Shown here: positions 1-8,396 of the stretch, in pieces
How positions within the stretch are numbered: position 1 is the first letter of the stretch
Layout of the letters: every line of letters starts with the position of its first letter
NCBI GenBank assembly: GCA_016744905.1
Contig: JADGDM010000004.1
Location: forward strand, 42,761 to 97,194
DNA: 54,434 bases
Source of the DNA: Sulfurimonadaceae bacterium
GTDB lineage: Bacteria; Campylobacterota; Campylobacteria; Campylobacterales; Sulfurimonadaceae
Reading direction: 5' to 3'
Notes under the pieces: model-generated
Databases searched by the model: none
Seen by the model: the letters and a program-made list of their open reading frames with translations, nothing else
What the model was told of the DNA's origin: nothing
Made by a program: the position numbers and the translations under genes

Positions 1-1410
1 ACTCTCTTTTGTCTCAAAGTCAGGCGCATTTTTAAAGCTCAGCGCGCTACCAGCAAGCGTAAACAGACCAGCGTCAGTTCCACCTAGAGTCAGTGTTGCC
101 ACTTCGTCAGTGATAATGCTACCGACTGCAGTCTGATTCTCAGCTACAGTAAATATTGCAGCGCTTGTAAAGCTTGGTGCTGTTGTATCAGGGATACTTT
201 CATTTACATCTATCAGGGTAATATTAATACTCTGACTTGATTCATTTGAAGCACTATCCCGAGCCGTTACACTTACACTGTAAGCGTGTGCATCCACTTC
301 ATAATCCGGAGCTTCTTTAAATGAAAGGGTTCCATCACTCTCCAGAGTAAACAAACTGGCGTCGGTTCCGCCTAAAGTCAATATTGCACTGGCATCATCT
401 GTTGTTATTTGTATAATAGTTATAACATTTTCATTGATGTTTAGTGTACTTTCACTTGTAAAACTCGGTGCCACTTCATCTACATCGCTCAAGTTTACTG
501 TGATATTCTGCGCAGTCTCATTGGAGGCTAAATCTGTTGCATCTACTGTAATGGAGTAAGTATGTGCATCCACTTCATAATCCGGAGCTTCTTTAAATGA
601 AAGGCTTCCATCACTCTCCAGAGTAAACAAACCAGCGTCAGTTCCACCTAGAGTCAGTGTTGCACTGGCATCATCCGTTGTAACATTTCCTACAACTGTC
701 TGCTCTTCATTTACAGTAAATGTTGCAGAGCTTGTAAAGCTTGGTGCTGTGGTATCTGTTGGTGTAGTACTGTTCTGTTCAGGTGTTGTGGTATTTTCAT
801 CTTCTGTTTCTGTACTACTAGAACTTCCATCTGCATTAATACCCAATGTTGCAAAAGTTTCATCAAGATGTTGTTGGGCATCTTCTTGAGAAACCAATAT
901 TCTTGGTGTTTCTGCTCTATCAAAAACCGCTTGCACTTCTGCGTCAAATGTTTCAGAAGTAAAGTCTAAGCTCTCATCAGCAAAGAGTGCTATCAGCTCA
1001 GTATCGGGAAAGATACCGTTGCTTAAATCACCATCACTATCCAGTGTTTGAACCAGTTGTGCGAAGTTCAGTGCGCTGGATGGATCATTGGCAAAGAGCA
1101 TTTGAGGGGTGATGATGGCCTGTGCTTGGATAGTAGCCAAGGTGTGTCCACCGAGACTAAAGGTGACATCATCCCCTTTATTACAGCTAAACTCACCTTC
1201 GCTGTTGGTGATACCGATTTGATCTGAACAGCTGTAGTTCACGCCCGATATTGGGCTATCAACCAAGATACCAGTTAAAGTAATTTCAGGAAGAGGATTG
1301 GTACTGTTTGTTTCAGAACCATCAACGGGGTTACTCTCATCGCCACTACATCCGAGAAAAAGGATAAGCGCGAGAGAGAGTGTGGTTATTTTCAGTGTCT
1401 GTTTAAACAT
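1..1410 (-). CDS. Cadherin-repeat surface lipoprotein, 3' end cut by window start
   Basis: The frame is open from the ATG at 1408-1410 to base 1 with no stop, so 470 codons are seen and the C-terminus lies outside. The N-terminus is a lipoprotein signal peptide with lipobox LFLGC, so the mature protein should be anchored to a membrane, probably facing outward. Residues of about 45-190 form a domain shared with the 1317-residue lipoprotein at 3180-7133 (shared motifs SPISGVNY, TFSLGGHTLATI, LNFAQL). From about residue 215 come three cadherin-like repeats of 92 residues, marked by TDDASATLTLGGTDA. Family knowledge says such repeats bind calcium and stiffen adhesins. The Shine-Dalgarno AGGAG lies 5 bases before the ATG inside a conserved leader hairpin. 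Adhesion is inferred; no enzymatic domain is seen. Confidence 0.85.
   Translation of the reverse strand, partial: MFKQTLKITTLSLALILFLGCSGDESNPVDGSETNSTNPLPEITLTGILVDSPISGVNYSCSDQIGITNSEGEFSCNKGDDVTFSLGGHTLATIQAQAIITPQMLFANDPSSALNFAQLVQTLDSDGDLSNGIFPDTELIALFADESLDFTSETFDAEVQAVFDRAETPRILVSQEDAQQHLDETFATLGINADGSSSSTETEDENTTTPEQNSTTPTDTTAPSFTSSATFTVNEEQTVVGNVTTDDASATLTLGGTDAGLFTLESDGSLSFKEAPDYEVDAHTYSITVDATDLASNETAQNITVNLSDVDEVAPSFTSESTLNINENVITIIQITTDDASAILTLGGTDASLFTLESDGTLSFKEAPDYEVDAHAYSVSVTARDSASNESSQSINITLIDVNESIPDTTAPSFTSAAIFTVAENQTAVGSIITDEVATLTLGGTDAGLFTLAGSALSFKNAPDFETKES
61..700 (-). repeat. Tandem 276-bp repeats encoding cadherin-like domains
   Basis: Blocks such as cacttcataatccgg recur exactly 276 bases apart (295 and 571), and the stretch around 331-400 closely matches that around 606-680. 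The unit equals 92 codons, one cadherin-like domain. High DNA-level similarity suggests recent copy-number change. Confidence 0.7.
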
Positions 1411-1474
1411 TTTAAACTCCTATATTCTAAAATAATAGGAGGATTTTGTTCTATATTAATTACATTTTGAATTT
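1411..1474 (-). promoter_or_regulatory. Leader element copy A (promoter-like motif plus SD hairpin)
   Basis: This 64-bp stretch directly upstream of the lipoprotein ATG differs from copy B (3118-3181) at only two bases. Read on the minus strand it has ATGTAATTAAT, then TAGAAC, then the inverted repeat CTCCTAT/ATAGGAG whose right arm holds the Shine-Dalgarno sequence. The left part resembles a promoter or operator. The hairpin could mask the ribosome site; both roles are inferred. Confidence 0.65.
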
Positions 1475-1498
1475 CTATGCTATATGTAGTCAGTCCTG

Positions 1499-1551
1499 AA
1501 AAACTAAAAACCTACTCTACAAACAAGTTAACACTACAGTTATAGAGTAGG
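1499..1551 (-). terminator. Rho-independent terminator of the 513-aa gene
   Basis: CCTACTCTA (1511-1519) pairs perfectly with TAGAGTAGG (1543-1551) across a 23-base loop. On the minus strand the stem is followed by a T-rich run (bases 1510-1499). It lies 12 bases past the stop of the gene at 1564-3105, so that gene ends here and the next lipoprotein uses its own promoter. Confidence 0.75.
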
Positions 1552-1563
1552 GAGCTTATAAAC

Positions 1564-3105
1564 TCACTTGATATTCTCCTTAAGTATCTCATCTCCACTC
1601 TCGGAAGTAGTGCTAAGGTACCACTCTCCCTTATTCATAAGTCCATACTTGTTCTCAGTGTCTTTTTTGAAACTAGCCGTTTTTATGAAGTATCTATCGC
1701 CTACTTGCTCTACAAAAGAGACATTAAATGCATCCCATCTAAGCATATACCAACCATCTGAGTATTTGAGTAGATTTGTATGGTAAAGGTTTTTAGAGAC
1801 ATTGATATGTGAGATGTTTTTTAGAGCGCTACTTTTAAACTTTGACTTTGCAACGGCAAGAAGTACAGGGTTTGAGATGGCACGAGGAAGTCTCTGGTTT
1901 TTAATGGCTGCCTTTTTTGCATCTGTCAGTTTTGTGTCGTAAGCTTTGTAGTCTTTTATATACTCTTGTGTTTTTGCGGAGAGTTTAGAGTATGTTGCTT
2001 GTTCATAGACTTTTTGATTTTCTAGAGCTTTTGTACCCAGTCTATACTCCTCCATAAGCTCTCTCACGCCACTTTGACTTTTGAGTATGGCGTTTAACTC
2101 ATTAGCCTTGTAGTTTCTGTACTTGATGATGCCATTTCTCATCTCTGTCTCCCATCGTCTGGTCGAAGTGAGTATAGCATCGTCAATGTCATCCGAAACG
2201 GAGTTTATAAACCAAGTACGGTAGCGTTTAAACTCCTGGTTTGTCCCCTCTATAGTGTTGTTTCTTACCTTCTCTAAAAACTGCTGCATATCTGGCATAA
2301 GTTGTTTGTACCCTTTGAGTTTTGACGCCCACTCTTTAACGTCTTCGGGGCTTCTTGGCTCGCCTGTTATGTAGTCGCGTTGGAGTCTTGGATCAAAGGT
2401 ACTTTTGTCAAAGACGGTCTGTATAGCCTTTAGCTCCTCTGAATTGTTACTAACACTTGATGCCATCTTTTTACTCTCGCTTGAAGCAGAAGCAAAAATC
2501 TTCTCTATTTTGCTCAGGTCTGCATCGGCTTGTTTGACTCCACGGTCAAATGTTTTGCTTCTCATAGGGTTGAGTAGAGTTTGAAGCTCTTTGAGTTTAG
2601 CTTCAAGGGGTTTTCTATAGGCTTGGTCTTGGAGTTTTACCTTGTCTACGTTTCTAAAGTAGTAGTCGTTTTGAATGTAAAGAGAGCGAAATTTTTTGAG
2701 ATTTTGTTTATCTTCAGATGTTAACTCTTGAGCCTTTTTAGTAGGCGTAGAGCTTGTATTTTTACTTTTTGAGCCACTAGCTCCTACCCCTGCTTTTTGT
2801 AAGTTTTTGTTATAAGAGGTTACCATATTTTTGTAGCCTCTTTGCATACGAACTACTTGAGAATCTTTCTGGTCTGAAAAACTTTTGATAACTTTTTTAA
2901 GCCTAGCAAAATTCTCTTCAAGTTTGGCTCTTTTTTGAGAGTCTTGATAGTCCTCTAAAGTTCTTAAGGCTGAGTAGTTTTGGTTAATAGTTGCTATCTC
3001 TTTGTTATAAGCGTTTATATATTTGTTATCATCGTAAGTGAGCGCACCAAACGCCAAAGTAGATGAAAGTATGAGCGTTGCCGCTACAAGAGAAGGGTGT
3101 ATCAT
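1564..3105 (-). CDS. Secreted protein of unknown function, 513 aa
   Basis: I do not recognise the family. A Sec signal peptide covers about residues 1-20, with likely cleavage after the LAFG segment. Most of the chain is charged and helical with many Lys, Glu and Asp, suggesting coiled coil. A Ser/Thr/Lys-rich stretch near residues 105-125 looks like a linker. The last 100 residues are aromatic and beta-like (YSDGWYMLRWDAF), possibly a small folded domain. The start at 3105 has AAGGA at good spacing (bases 3112-3116), downstream of leader copy B. It sits between two paralogous lipoproteins and shares their leader, so co-regulation and a joint cell-envelope role are plausible. No cysteine cluster or catalytic motif is visible. 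Confidence 0.8.
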   Translation of the reverse strand: MIHPSLVAATLILSSTLAFGALTYDDNKYINAYNKEIATINQNYSALRTLEDYQDSQKRAKLEENFARLKKVIKSFSDQKDSQVVRMQRGYKNMVTSYNKNLQKAGVGASGSKSKNTSSTPTKKAQELTSEDKQNLKKFRSLYIQNDYYFRNVDKVKLQDQAYRKPLEAKLKELQTLLNPMRSKTFDRGVKQADADLSKIEKIFASASSESKKMASSVSNNSEELKAIQTVFDKSTFDPRLQRDYITGEPRSPEDVKEWASKLKGYKQLMPDMQQFLEKVRNNTIEGTNQEFKRYRTWFINSVSDDIDDAILTSTRRWETEMRNGIIKYRNYKANELNAILKSQSGVRELMEEYRLGTKALENQKVYEQATYSKLSAKTQEYIKDYKAYDTKLTDAKKAAIKNQRLPRAISNPVLLAVAKSKFKSSALKNISHINVSKNLYHTNLLKYSDGWYMLRWDAFNVSFVEQVGDRYFIKTASFKKDTENKYGLMNKGEWYLSTTSESGDEILKENIK

Positions 3106-3117
3106 GAAAAGTTCCTT

Positions 3118-3181
3118 TTTAAACTCCTATATTTTAAAATAATAGGAGGATTTTGTTCTAAATTAATTACATTTTGAATTT
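3118..3181 (-). promoter_or_regulatory. Leader element copy B
   Basis: Nearly identical (62 of 64 bases) to copy A, but it precedes a gene that is not a paralog of the lipoproteins. That argues for conserved regulation rather than simple gene duplication. Its hairpin holds TAGGAG, yet this gene uses a second site, AAGGA, closer to its ATG. The element begins at the stop codon of the upstream lipoprotein gene. Confidence 0.65.
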
Positions 3182-6100
3182 ATGGTTGATTTGGATCTAA
3201 AATCAATTTATGTACCTCGGATTGAGCATCTTCTGCAACAAATATCTCTTCTCCCATAATTGCAGTAGCAACTCCATATTGTTGATTCAATTCTCCACTT
3301 GTTGATTTTTTACGTTCTATCAATTCAAAACTGTAGTCCACATGATTAAAATCATAAATATATATATAGTTATTTCCGTAAGATCCCATTACTACCCTAT
3401 CTCCTCTCATATCCATACCAAAACCGAAATTATTACCTATTATCCCTTCAGTTAAGGAAGTGCGTGCCCGCTCAACTACCGTATTTGAATTGCTGTCTAT
3501 CTCAAAAATAAATGCATCTCCAAGTTCTGTAGTACTCGTGTACGCAGACGCAGCAATTAATATATAGGGATAACGTATAACAATATTTGAGCCGAAATTT
3601 TTTGCATCACTCACCGTAAAAGCATCAAGTTCAGTAATGGTTTCATTGTCTTCTACTTTAAAAAGATATGAGGCTCCAGCACCTTTGTATCCAGAACCTA
3701 TTGCTATATATCCATTATCAATCGATACAGAAGTACCAAATTTATCTCCTGCCTCAATATCACCTGGCAACAGTTTTGCAATCTGTGTCACATTGGTATC
3801 AGAATGTCGTTTAAATACATAGGCAGCACCGGCACCCGCTCCTCCTTCATTTTCAAAAGTAGCACCCACAACAATATAGTCCCCATCAATACAAACACTA
3901 CGACCAAGATAATCACTCGTCTCAGCATCATCGGCTTGCAAGGTAGCGATAAGACGAATATCTTCATCTGAAAAACGTTTGTAAAGGTATACGGCTCCTT
4001 TATAACTGTCTATTCTTGAGTCACCTAGCGCTATATAGTCCCCACTTATAGCTACTTCATCGATAGTGTCTATTGATCTGCCTAAAGATGCAAGCTTATT
4101 TAAGACACCATTATCATCTTTTTTATAGACAAAAGATCCTTGCCTGCCGGCTGTAATAAGATAATTTCCATCAACCGCCATGGAGCTGGATTTCACCGAA
4201 TAACTCTGCTCATATAGATACTTCGCATCTGAAACACTCAAACTAAGGTTCAAATCACTACTGCTTCCTCTTGAGTCATGAACATACAGTGAAAAATCAT
4301 ACTGATTGTCGTTTCCACTATCAAGCGGAGACTCATAGTCAAAGGTAGATGAGGCCGTTATGGTATTTGATGATACATTAAACACATCCCTATCTGTCCC
4401 CTCAATACTAAAACTCAAAGATGAAGCAGGACTGTCTATTTCAAAAGTATTGATGAACTCTTCACCCTCATAAATGGTTGTATCAATATTCGGTGCGGTA
4501 TAGATATATATCTTCTCTTCTGGTCTTGACTTAAAAGCATACAAGGCACCCGCACTATTAAGATCATCTGTTGTAGCAAAGGGAACGCCAACATAGAGAT
4601 ACTGCCCATCAATATAGAGATATCCATAACCATATGAATTTACAATAGATGTACCCTTATCATCAAAGGTACCCACTTCATTAATTAAGCTTACCGAATT
4701 ATTGTCCTCTAAGTGATAGATTAAAATAGATCCATCATAATATCCTTGATGCGCGTTAATCTCATGATATAAGCCTGTATCATTTAAGCCTATCGCTAAG
4801 AACTCTCCATCAAAACTTATTTCACCAGCAAAAGAGCCAGAAAGCGTCTCATCCTTATTGATGATATTAAAAGGTGAGATACTTTCGTTATCTTCTATCT
4901 TATAAAAGTGTACTTTACCTCCTACCTTTTCACCCACAACAAAGACACTATTTTCAATATCAACAGAGGCTCCATAATAACTATAATCAACCATAACATC
5001 AGATACCAATGTATCTAAAAGTGCGATAGAAGTGTTGTCTTCTGCAACCTTGTAAACAAAAGTCTTCCCTGCGCTAGCTACTCCATCCGTTGTTGCACGC
5101 TCAGATCCAACAACAACGTAAGGCCAATCTATGCTTACATTATTTGAAAAATGTTGACCGCTCAACCCATCTAAATCAACTACTTTTCCAATTTTCGTTA
5201 ATATATTTTCTGCACTTAATGTAAAGAGATAAAGACTTCCTTGTCCAGAATTTTCATTGGGCGCACCAACAGCAATAAAGTTATCTTTTATCTTAATAGA
5301 AGCCCCGAATCCATCATTACTTCCTGCCCCTGCGTCAATATAGGTATACATCATTAATGAGCCAGAGAGATTGTCCTCTTCATCAAGTTGATAAAGATTT
5401 ATAGCATTGGTTTTAGAAATTAAAATATTTTTACCAGACATCGCCACATCTGAAATGAGGGGAACACTGAGTGTATGAAGCATACTTAGTTCAGCATTAC
5501 TGTCTCTTTTATAGATATAACCCTTATACGTTCCCCTTGCCGCTACGACAAGGTACTGTCCATCACCATCTACTTTAGCAGCAAAGGAATCACGATCCGT
5601 TACAGTAGAGGCAACAATTTTTTGGACTTGAAAATAGTGAAGGTTTTGACGTAAATTAATAAGCACAGCTACCGATTCACTATCTCCAGCACTATTGGTT
5701 GCGTCTGCCATTAAAGCATAATTGGAATATGTAGCATAATTTAAAGTAGTATCAGGTGAAACTGAAATCACGCCACTAGCGTTTATTGTAAAATGTTCAC
5801 TATTAACACCACTTAAAGTAAAATGATCAATCAAGCCATCGCCAAGCGCTAAAATAGCTATCTCTCCTATAATGTCTCCTGGCTCATAAGACTCGGATAT
5901 AGTGATTGAAAACTGCTCTATTTTTGCAACTTCCAGTGCATTTGTCACCGCAATACTTATCTCTTGAGTGCTTTCATTTCCAAACATATCGGAGGCAACA
6001 ACACTCAGTGTGTACGTTTGAACTTGCTCAAAGTCTGGAGCTATTTTAAAGCTCAGTATCCCCTCCGTTGAAAGATTAAATTTATCGCTATCCCCTCCCA

Positions 6101-7133
6101 TTAAATTAAACATTGACGTATTATCATCAGTGGTAATTTCAGCTACTTCCTGCGTATTTTCAAGAATACTAAAATGATCCGCACTTGTAAAGTCTGGGGC
6201 AATTTCATCAAGATTATTTAAGTTGATAGTAATCTCTTGAGTAGCTACATTTCCAACCGCATCAGTCGCTATAAGTGTAATAGAGTAATGTTCTTTGGTT
6301 TCAAAATTTGCTGGATTTGTAAAGCTCAGCGCACTGCTAATTAGTGTAAAAAATGCCCTATCTATTCCACTTAAAGTTAAAAGTGCATTTTCATCATCAG
6401 TTGTTACAGTTCCAACAATATTTTGATTTTCATCTACGGTAAATGTGGCGCTACTTGTTATAGCCGGAGCAGTTACATCCACAATAACAATCGGAACCGT
6501 TTCATTATTCTCTACAGGATCTGCAGTATTGTCATCAGGTGTTTCTACCATTGCCACACTCCCATCGGCGTTGATACCTAAGCCAGACAATGTTTCATCA
6601 AGGTGTTCTTGAGCATCTTCTTCACTCACTAACGCAGCGCGCTCACCTAAAACTGCTTGGATTTCACTATCAAAATTCTCTGATGTAAAATCTAAACTCT
6701 CATTTGAGAGTAATCCTAATAACTCAATGTCTGGTGAGATACCATTACTTAGATTATTATCATTATCAATTGTCTGAATTAATTGTGCAAAGTTCAGCGC
6801 ACTTATGGGATCATTTGCAAAAAGTATTGAAGGGGTAATAATCTCTTGTACTTTGATTGTAGCTAGGGTATGCCCTCCTAGACTAAAAGTAACATCATCA
6901 CCAGTATTACAAGTGAATTCTCCTGCAGTATTTGTAATACCACTTATTTTTGAACATGTATAATTAACACCCGATATAGGACTGTCCAAAAGGACACCTG
7001 TTAATGGATTTGTTAATATGATGTCCTTTGATTTTTCAGTATCTAGATTTACATTTTCATCATCACTACTACAGCCCAAGAATAAGACTAATGCCAGAAA
7101 AAGTGATGTTATTGTCAGTGTATTTTTAAACAT
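3180..7133 (-). CDS. Giant lipoprotein with cadherin-like and integrin-type FG-GAP repeats
   Basis: This is a complete 1317-residue protein. The lipobox LFLGC places the lipidated Cys at residue 21. Residues of about 45-185 match the N-terminal domain of the truncated lipoprotein at 1-1410. About residues 225-495 hold three cadherin-like repeats. About 495-875 and 975-1310 hold two blocks of FG-GAP-like repeats (FGASI, FIAVGAP, YIVVGA), as in integrin alpha-chain propellers, separated by another cadherin-like domain. Such proteins usually act in calcium-dependent adhesion or ligand binding; no catalytic motif is seen. The ATG at 7133 follows AGGAG within leader copy C. It stands upstream of the 513-residue secreted protein on the same strand. 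Confidence 0.88.
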   Translation of the reverse strand: MFKNTLTITSLFLALVLFLGCSSDDENVNLDTEKSKDIILTNPLTGVLLDSPISGVNYTCSKISGITNTAGEFTCNTGDDVTFSLGGHTLATIKVQEIITPSILFANDPISALNFAQLIQTIDNDNNLSNGISPDIELLGLLSNESLDFTSENFDSEIQAVLGERAALVSEEDAQEHLDETLSGLGINADGSVAMVETPDDNTADPVENNETVPIVIVDVTAPAITSSATFTVDENQNIVGTVTTDDENALLTLSGIDRAFFTLISSALSFTNPANFETKEHYSITLIATDAVGNVATQEITINLNNLDEIAPDFTSADHFSILENTQEVAEITTDDNTSMFNLMGGDSDKFNLSTEGILSFKIAPDFEQVQTYTLSVVASDMFGNESTQEISIAVTNALEVAKIEQFSITISESYEPGDIIGEIAILALGDGLIDHFTLSGVNSEHFTINASGVISVSPDTTLNYATYSNYALMADATNSAGDSESVAVLINLRQNLHYFQVQKIVASTVTDRDSFAAKVDGDGQYLVVAARGTYKGYIYKRDSNAELSMLHTLSVPLISDVAMSGKNILISKTNAINLYQLDEEDNLSGSLMMYTYIDAGAGSNDGFGASIKIKDNFIAVGAPNENSGQGSLYLFTLSAENILTKIGKVVDLDGLSGQHFSNNVSIDWPYVVVGSERATTDGVASAGKTFVYKVAEDNTSIALLDTLVSDVMVDYSYYGASVDIENSVFVVGEKVGGKVHFYKIEDNESISPFNIINKDETLSGSFAGEISFDGEFLAIGLNDTGLYHEINAHQGYYDGSILIYHLEDNNSVSLINEVGTFDDKGTSIVNSYGYGYLYIDGQYLYVGVPFATTDDLNSAGALYAFKSRPEEKIYIYTAPNIDTTIYEGEEFINTFEIDSPASSLSFSIEGTDRDVFNVSSNTITASSTFDYESPLDSGNDNQYDFSLYVHDSRGSSSDLNLSLSVSDAKYLYEQSYSVKSSSMAVDGNYLITAGRQGSFVYKKDDNGVLNKLASLGRSIDTIDEVAISGDYIALGDSRIDSYKGAVYLYKRFSDEDIRLIATLQADDAETSDYLGRSVCIDGDYIVVGATFENEGGAGAGAAYVFKRHSDTNVTQIAKLLPGDIEAGDKFGTSVSIDNGYIAIGSGYKGAGASYLFKVEDNETITELDAFTVSDAKNFGSNIVIRYPYILIAASAYTSTTELGDAFIFEIDSNSNTVVERARTSLTEGIIGNNFGFGMDMRGDRVVMGSYGNNYIYIYDFNHVDYSFELIERKKSTSGELNQQYGVATAIMGEEIFVAEDAQSEVHKLILDPNQP

Positions 7134-7198
7134 TTTGTACTCCTATTATTTTAAAATAATAGAGCAATGATGTTCTGAATTAATTACATTTCAGTTTA
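7134..7198 (-). promoter_or_regulatory. Leader element copy C
   Basis: This diverged copy keeps ATGTAATTAAT and AGAACA, while the spacer after them differs from copies A and B. The hairpin is now a perfect 20-bp palindrome at 7143-7162 (CTATTATTTT/AAAATAATAG) overlapping the Shine-Dalgarno. Conservation of motif and hairpin but not spacer supports function. It also lies just upstream of the plus-strand histidine kinase gene. Confidence 0.6.
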
Positions 7199-7205
7199 GG
7201 CGTGT

Positions 7206-7211
7206 TATATT
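7206..7211 (+). promoter_or_regulatory. -10 box (TATATT) for the kinase gene at 7218
   Basis: TATATT preceded by TG lies six bases before the ATG, and no Shine-Dalgarno is present. If this is the -10 box, the transcript starts at or next to the ATG and would be leaderless. Confidence 0.4.
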
Positions 7212-7217
7212 GCGTAC

Positions 7218-8396
7218 ATGTTTTATAAATATTTTCCTTACAAAGAGATGAATTACAAGCTCATTATCCTTTATGGTTTTCACTTTAGCTATGCCTTTAT
7301 CTTCTCACTAGCCGTCATTCGTGATATCATAATGCAACTTGGATTCAATGGATTTATTAATGCCAGTGCGGTGATTACAACAGTTATTAGTTACTATTTA
7401 CTTCATTTTAAACATAAACAAAAAACGGCAACCATATTAACCTTGCTCGTAGCCGTTGTACCGCTGTACACATTGATCTACTTTAATCCTATGATAAATC
7501 TGGTTATCATTTATGTCATGTTACTTCCACTGGCTACTTTTTTTCTCTTTAAATTCAAACTTGCAATTCAAATAAATAGCCTAATATATATAAGTTTTTT
7601 TGCCCTGCTCTACACTATTTATCTCAATCACCCTGATGATATTATTTTAAATAACTTAAAGGCCCTGATCAATATTAGTTTTGCTTCTATCCTAATCACC
7701 TCATTTGGTTTTCTTTATCATTTATCAATCGAATCAACACTAAATGCACTAATAGCCTCCAATAAGCAAAAAGATTTATTACTCAAAGAGGTACATCATA
7801 GAGTAAAAAATAATCTAAATATCACCGCATCTATCTTAGGTCTTCAAACTAAAGGGAAAGATGAGATAACAAAAGATGAACTGCTCAAAAGTAAAACACG
7901 TATTGAAGCGATTGCCTTGGTTCATGAGATGCTTTATAAACATGACAATTTTGAACAGATACCTTTTAATGAATATATCTTAAAAATAAAAGCACTCCTT
8001 ATCTCTATTATCAAAGAGAAACAAAACGTTAGCATCGATATTCTTAACAACAATAATATTACGCTTTCACTAGATAAAATGATCCAGTTTGGACTTATTA
8101 TCAATGAATTACTTACCAATTCTATTAAACATAATCTAGAATGTGAGAATTTAAAAATTATCATCTCTTTACAAAAAGATAACAACAAATATAAGTTTTT
8201 TTATACTGACTCTGGAAGTTCAAAAGTCACTAGTGAGGTTCTTCATACGGAAAATAGTTTGGGAATACGTTTAATTAAACTTAGTGCTAAACAACTTGAT
8301 GCCTCTTTAGAAATTATCCATAATGAGCAAAATGGCCTTACTTATAGACTCGAATTTTTAGAAGAAGCCGTAGCTAAAATAGAAGCTCAAACTTAA
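7218..8396 (+). CDS. Membrane histidine kinase, HisKA_2 type
   Basis: The 392-residue protein starts with about six membrane segments (residues 15-175). A HisKA_2 dimerisation helix follows with EVHHRVKNNLN (His193/His194), then a HATPase domain with an N box NELLTNS near residue 297. It should autophosphorylate and pass phosphate to a receiver, perhaps the regulator at 9585. No periplasmic sensor domain is seen, so the membrane segments probably sense. It is a paralog of the kinase at 8374-9507 and overlaps its 3' end. Its ATP lid motif reads DSGSS where the paralog has DNGVG, so nucleotide binding may be altered. The start at 7218 aligns with the paralog's N-terminus. Confidence 0.85.
   Translation: MFYKYFPYKEMNYKLIILYGFHFSYAFIFSLAVIRDIIMQLGFNGFINASAVITTVISYYLLHFKHKQKTATILTLLVAVVPLYTLIYFNPMINLVIIYVMLLPLATFFLFKFKLAIQINSLIYISFFALLYTIYLNHPDDIILNNLKALINISFASILITSFGFLYHLSIESTLNALIASNKQKDLLLKEVHHRVKNNLNITASILGLQTKGKDEITKDELLKSKTRIEAIALVHEMLYKHDNFEQIPFNEYILKIKALLISIIKEKQNVSIDILNNNNITLSLDKMIQFGLIINELLTNSIKHNLECENLKIIISLQKDNNKYKFFYTDSGSSKVTSEVLHTENSLGIRLIKLSAKQLDASLEIIHNEQNGLTYRLEFLEEAVAKIEAQT

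Noticed and set aside
711-947. Minus-strand 78-codon frame within the first lipoprotein
   Set aside because: It overlaps the well-supported lipoprotein frame out of phase and gives a Gln/Leu-rich product with no ribosome site.
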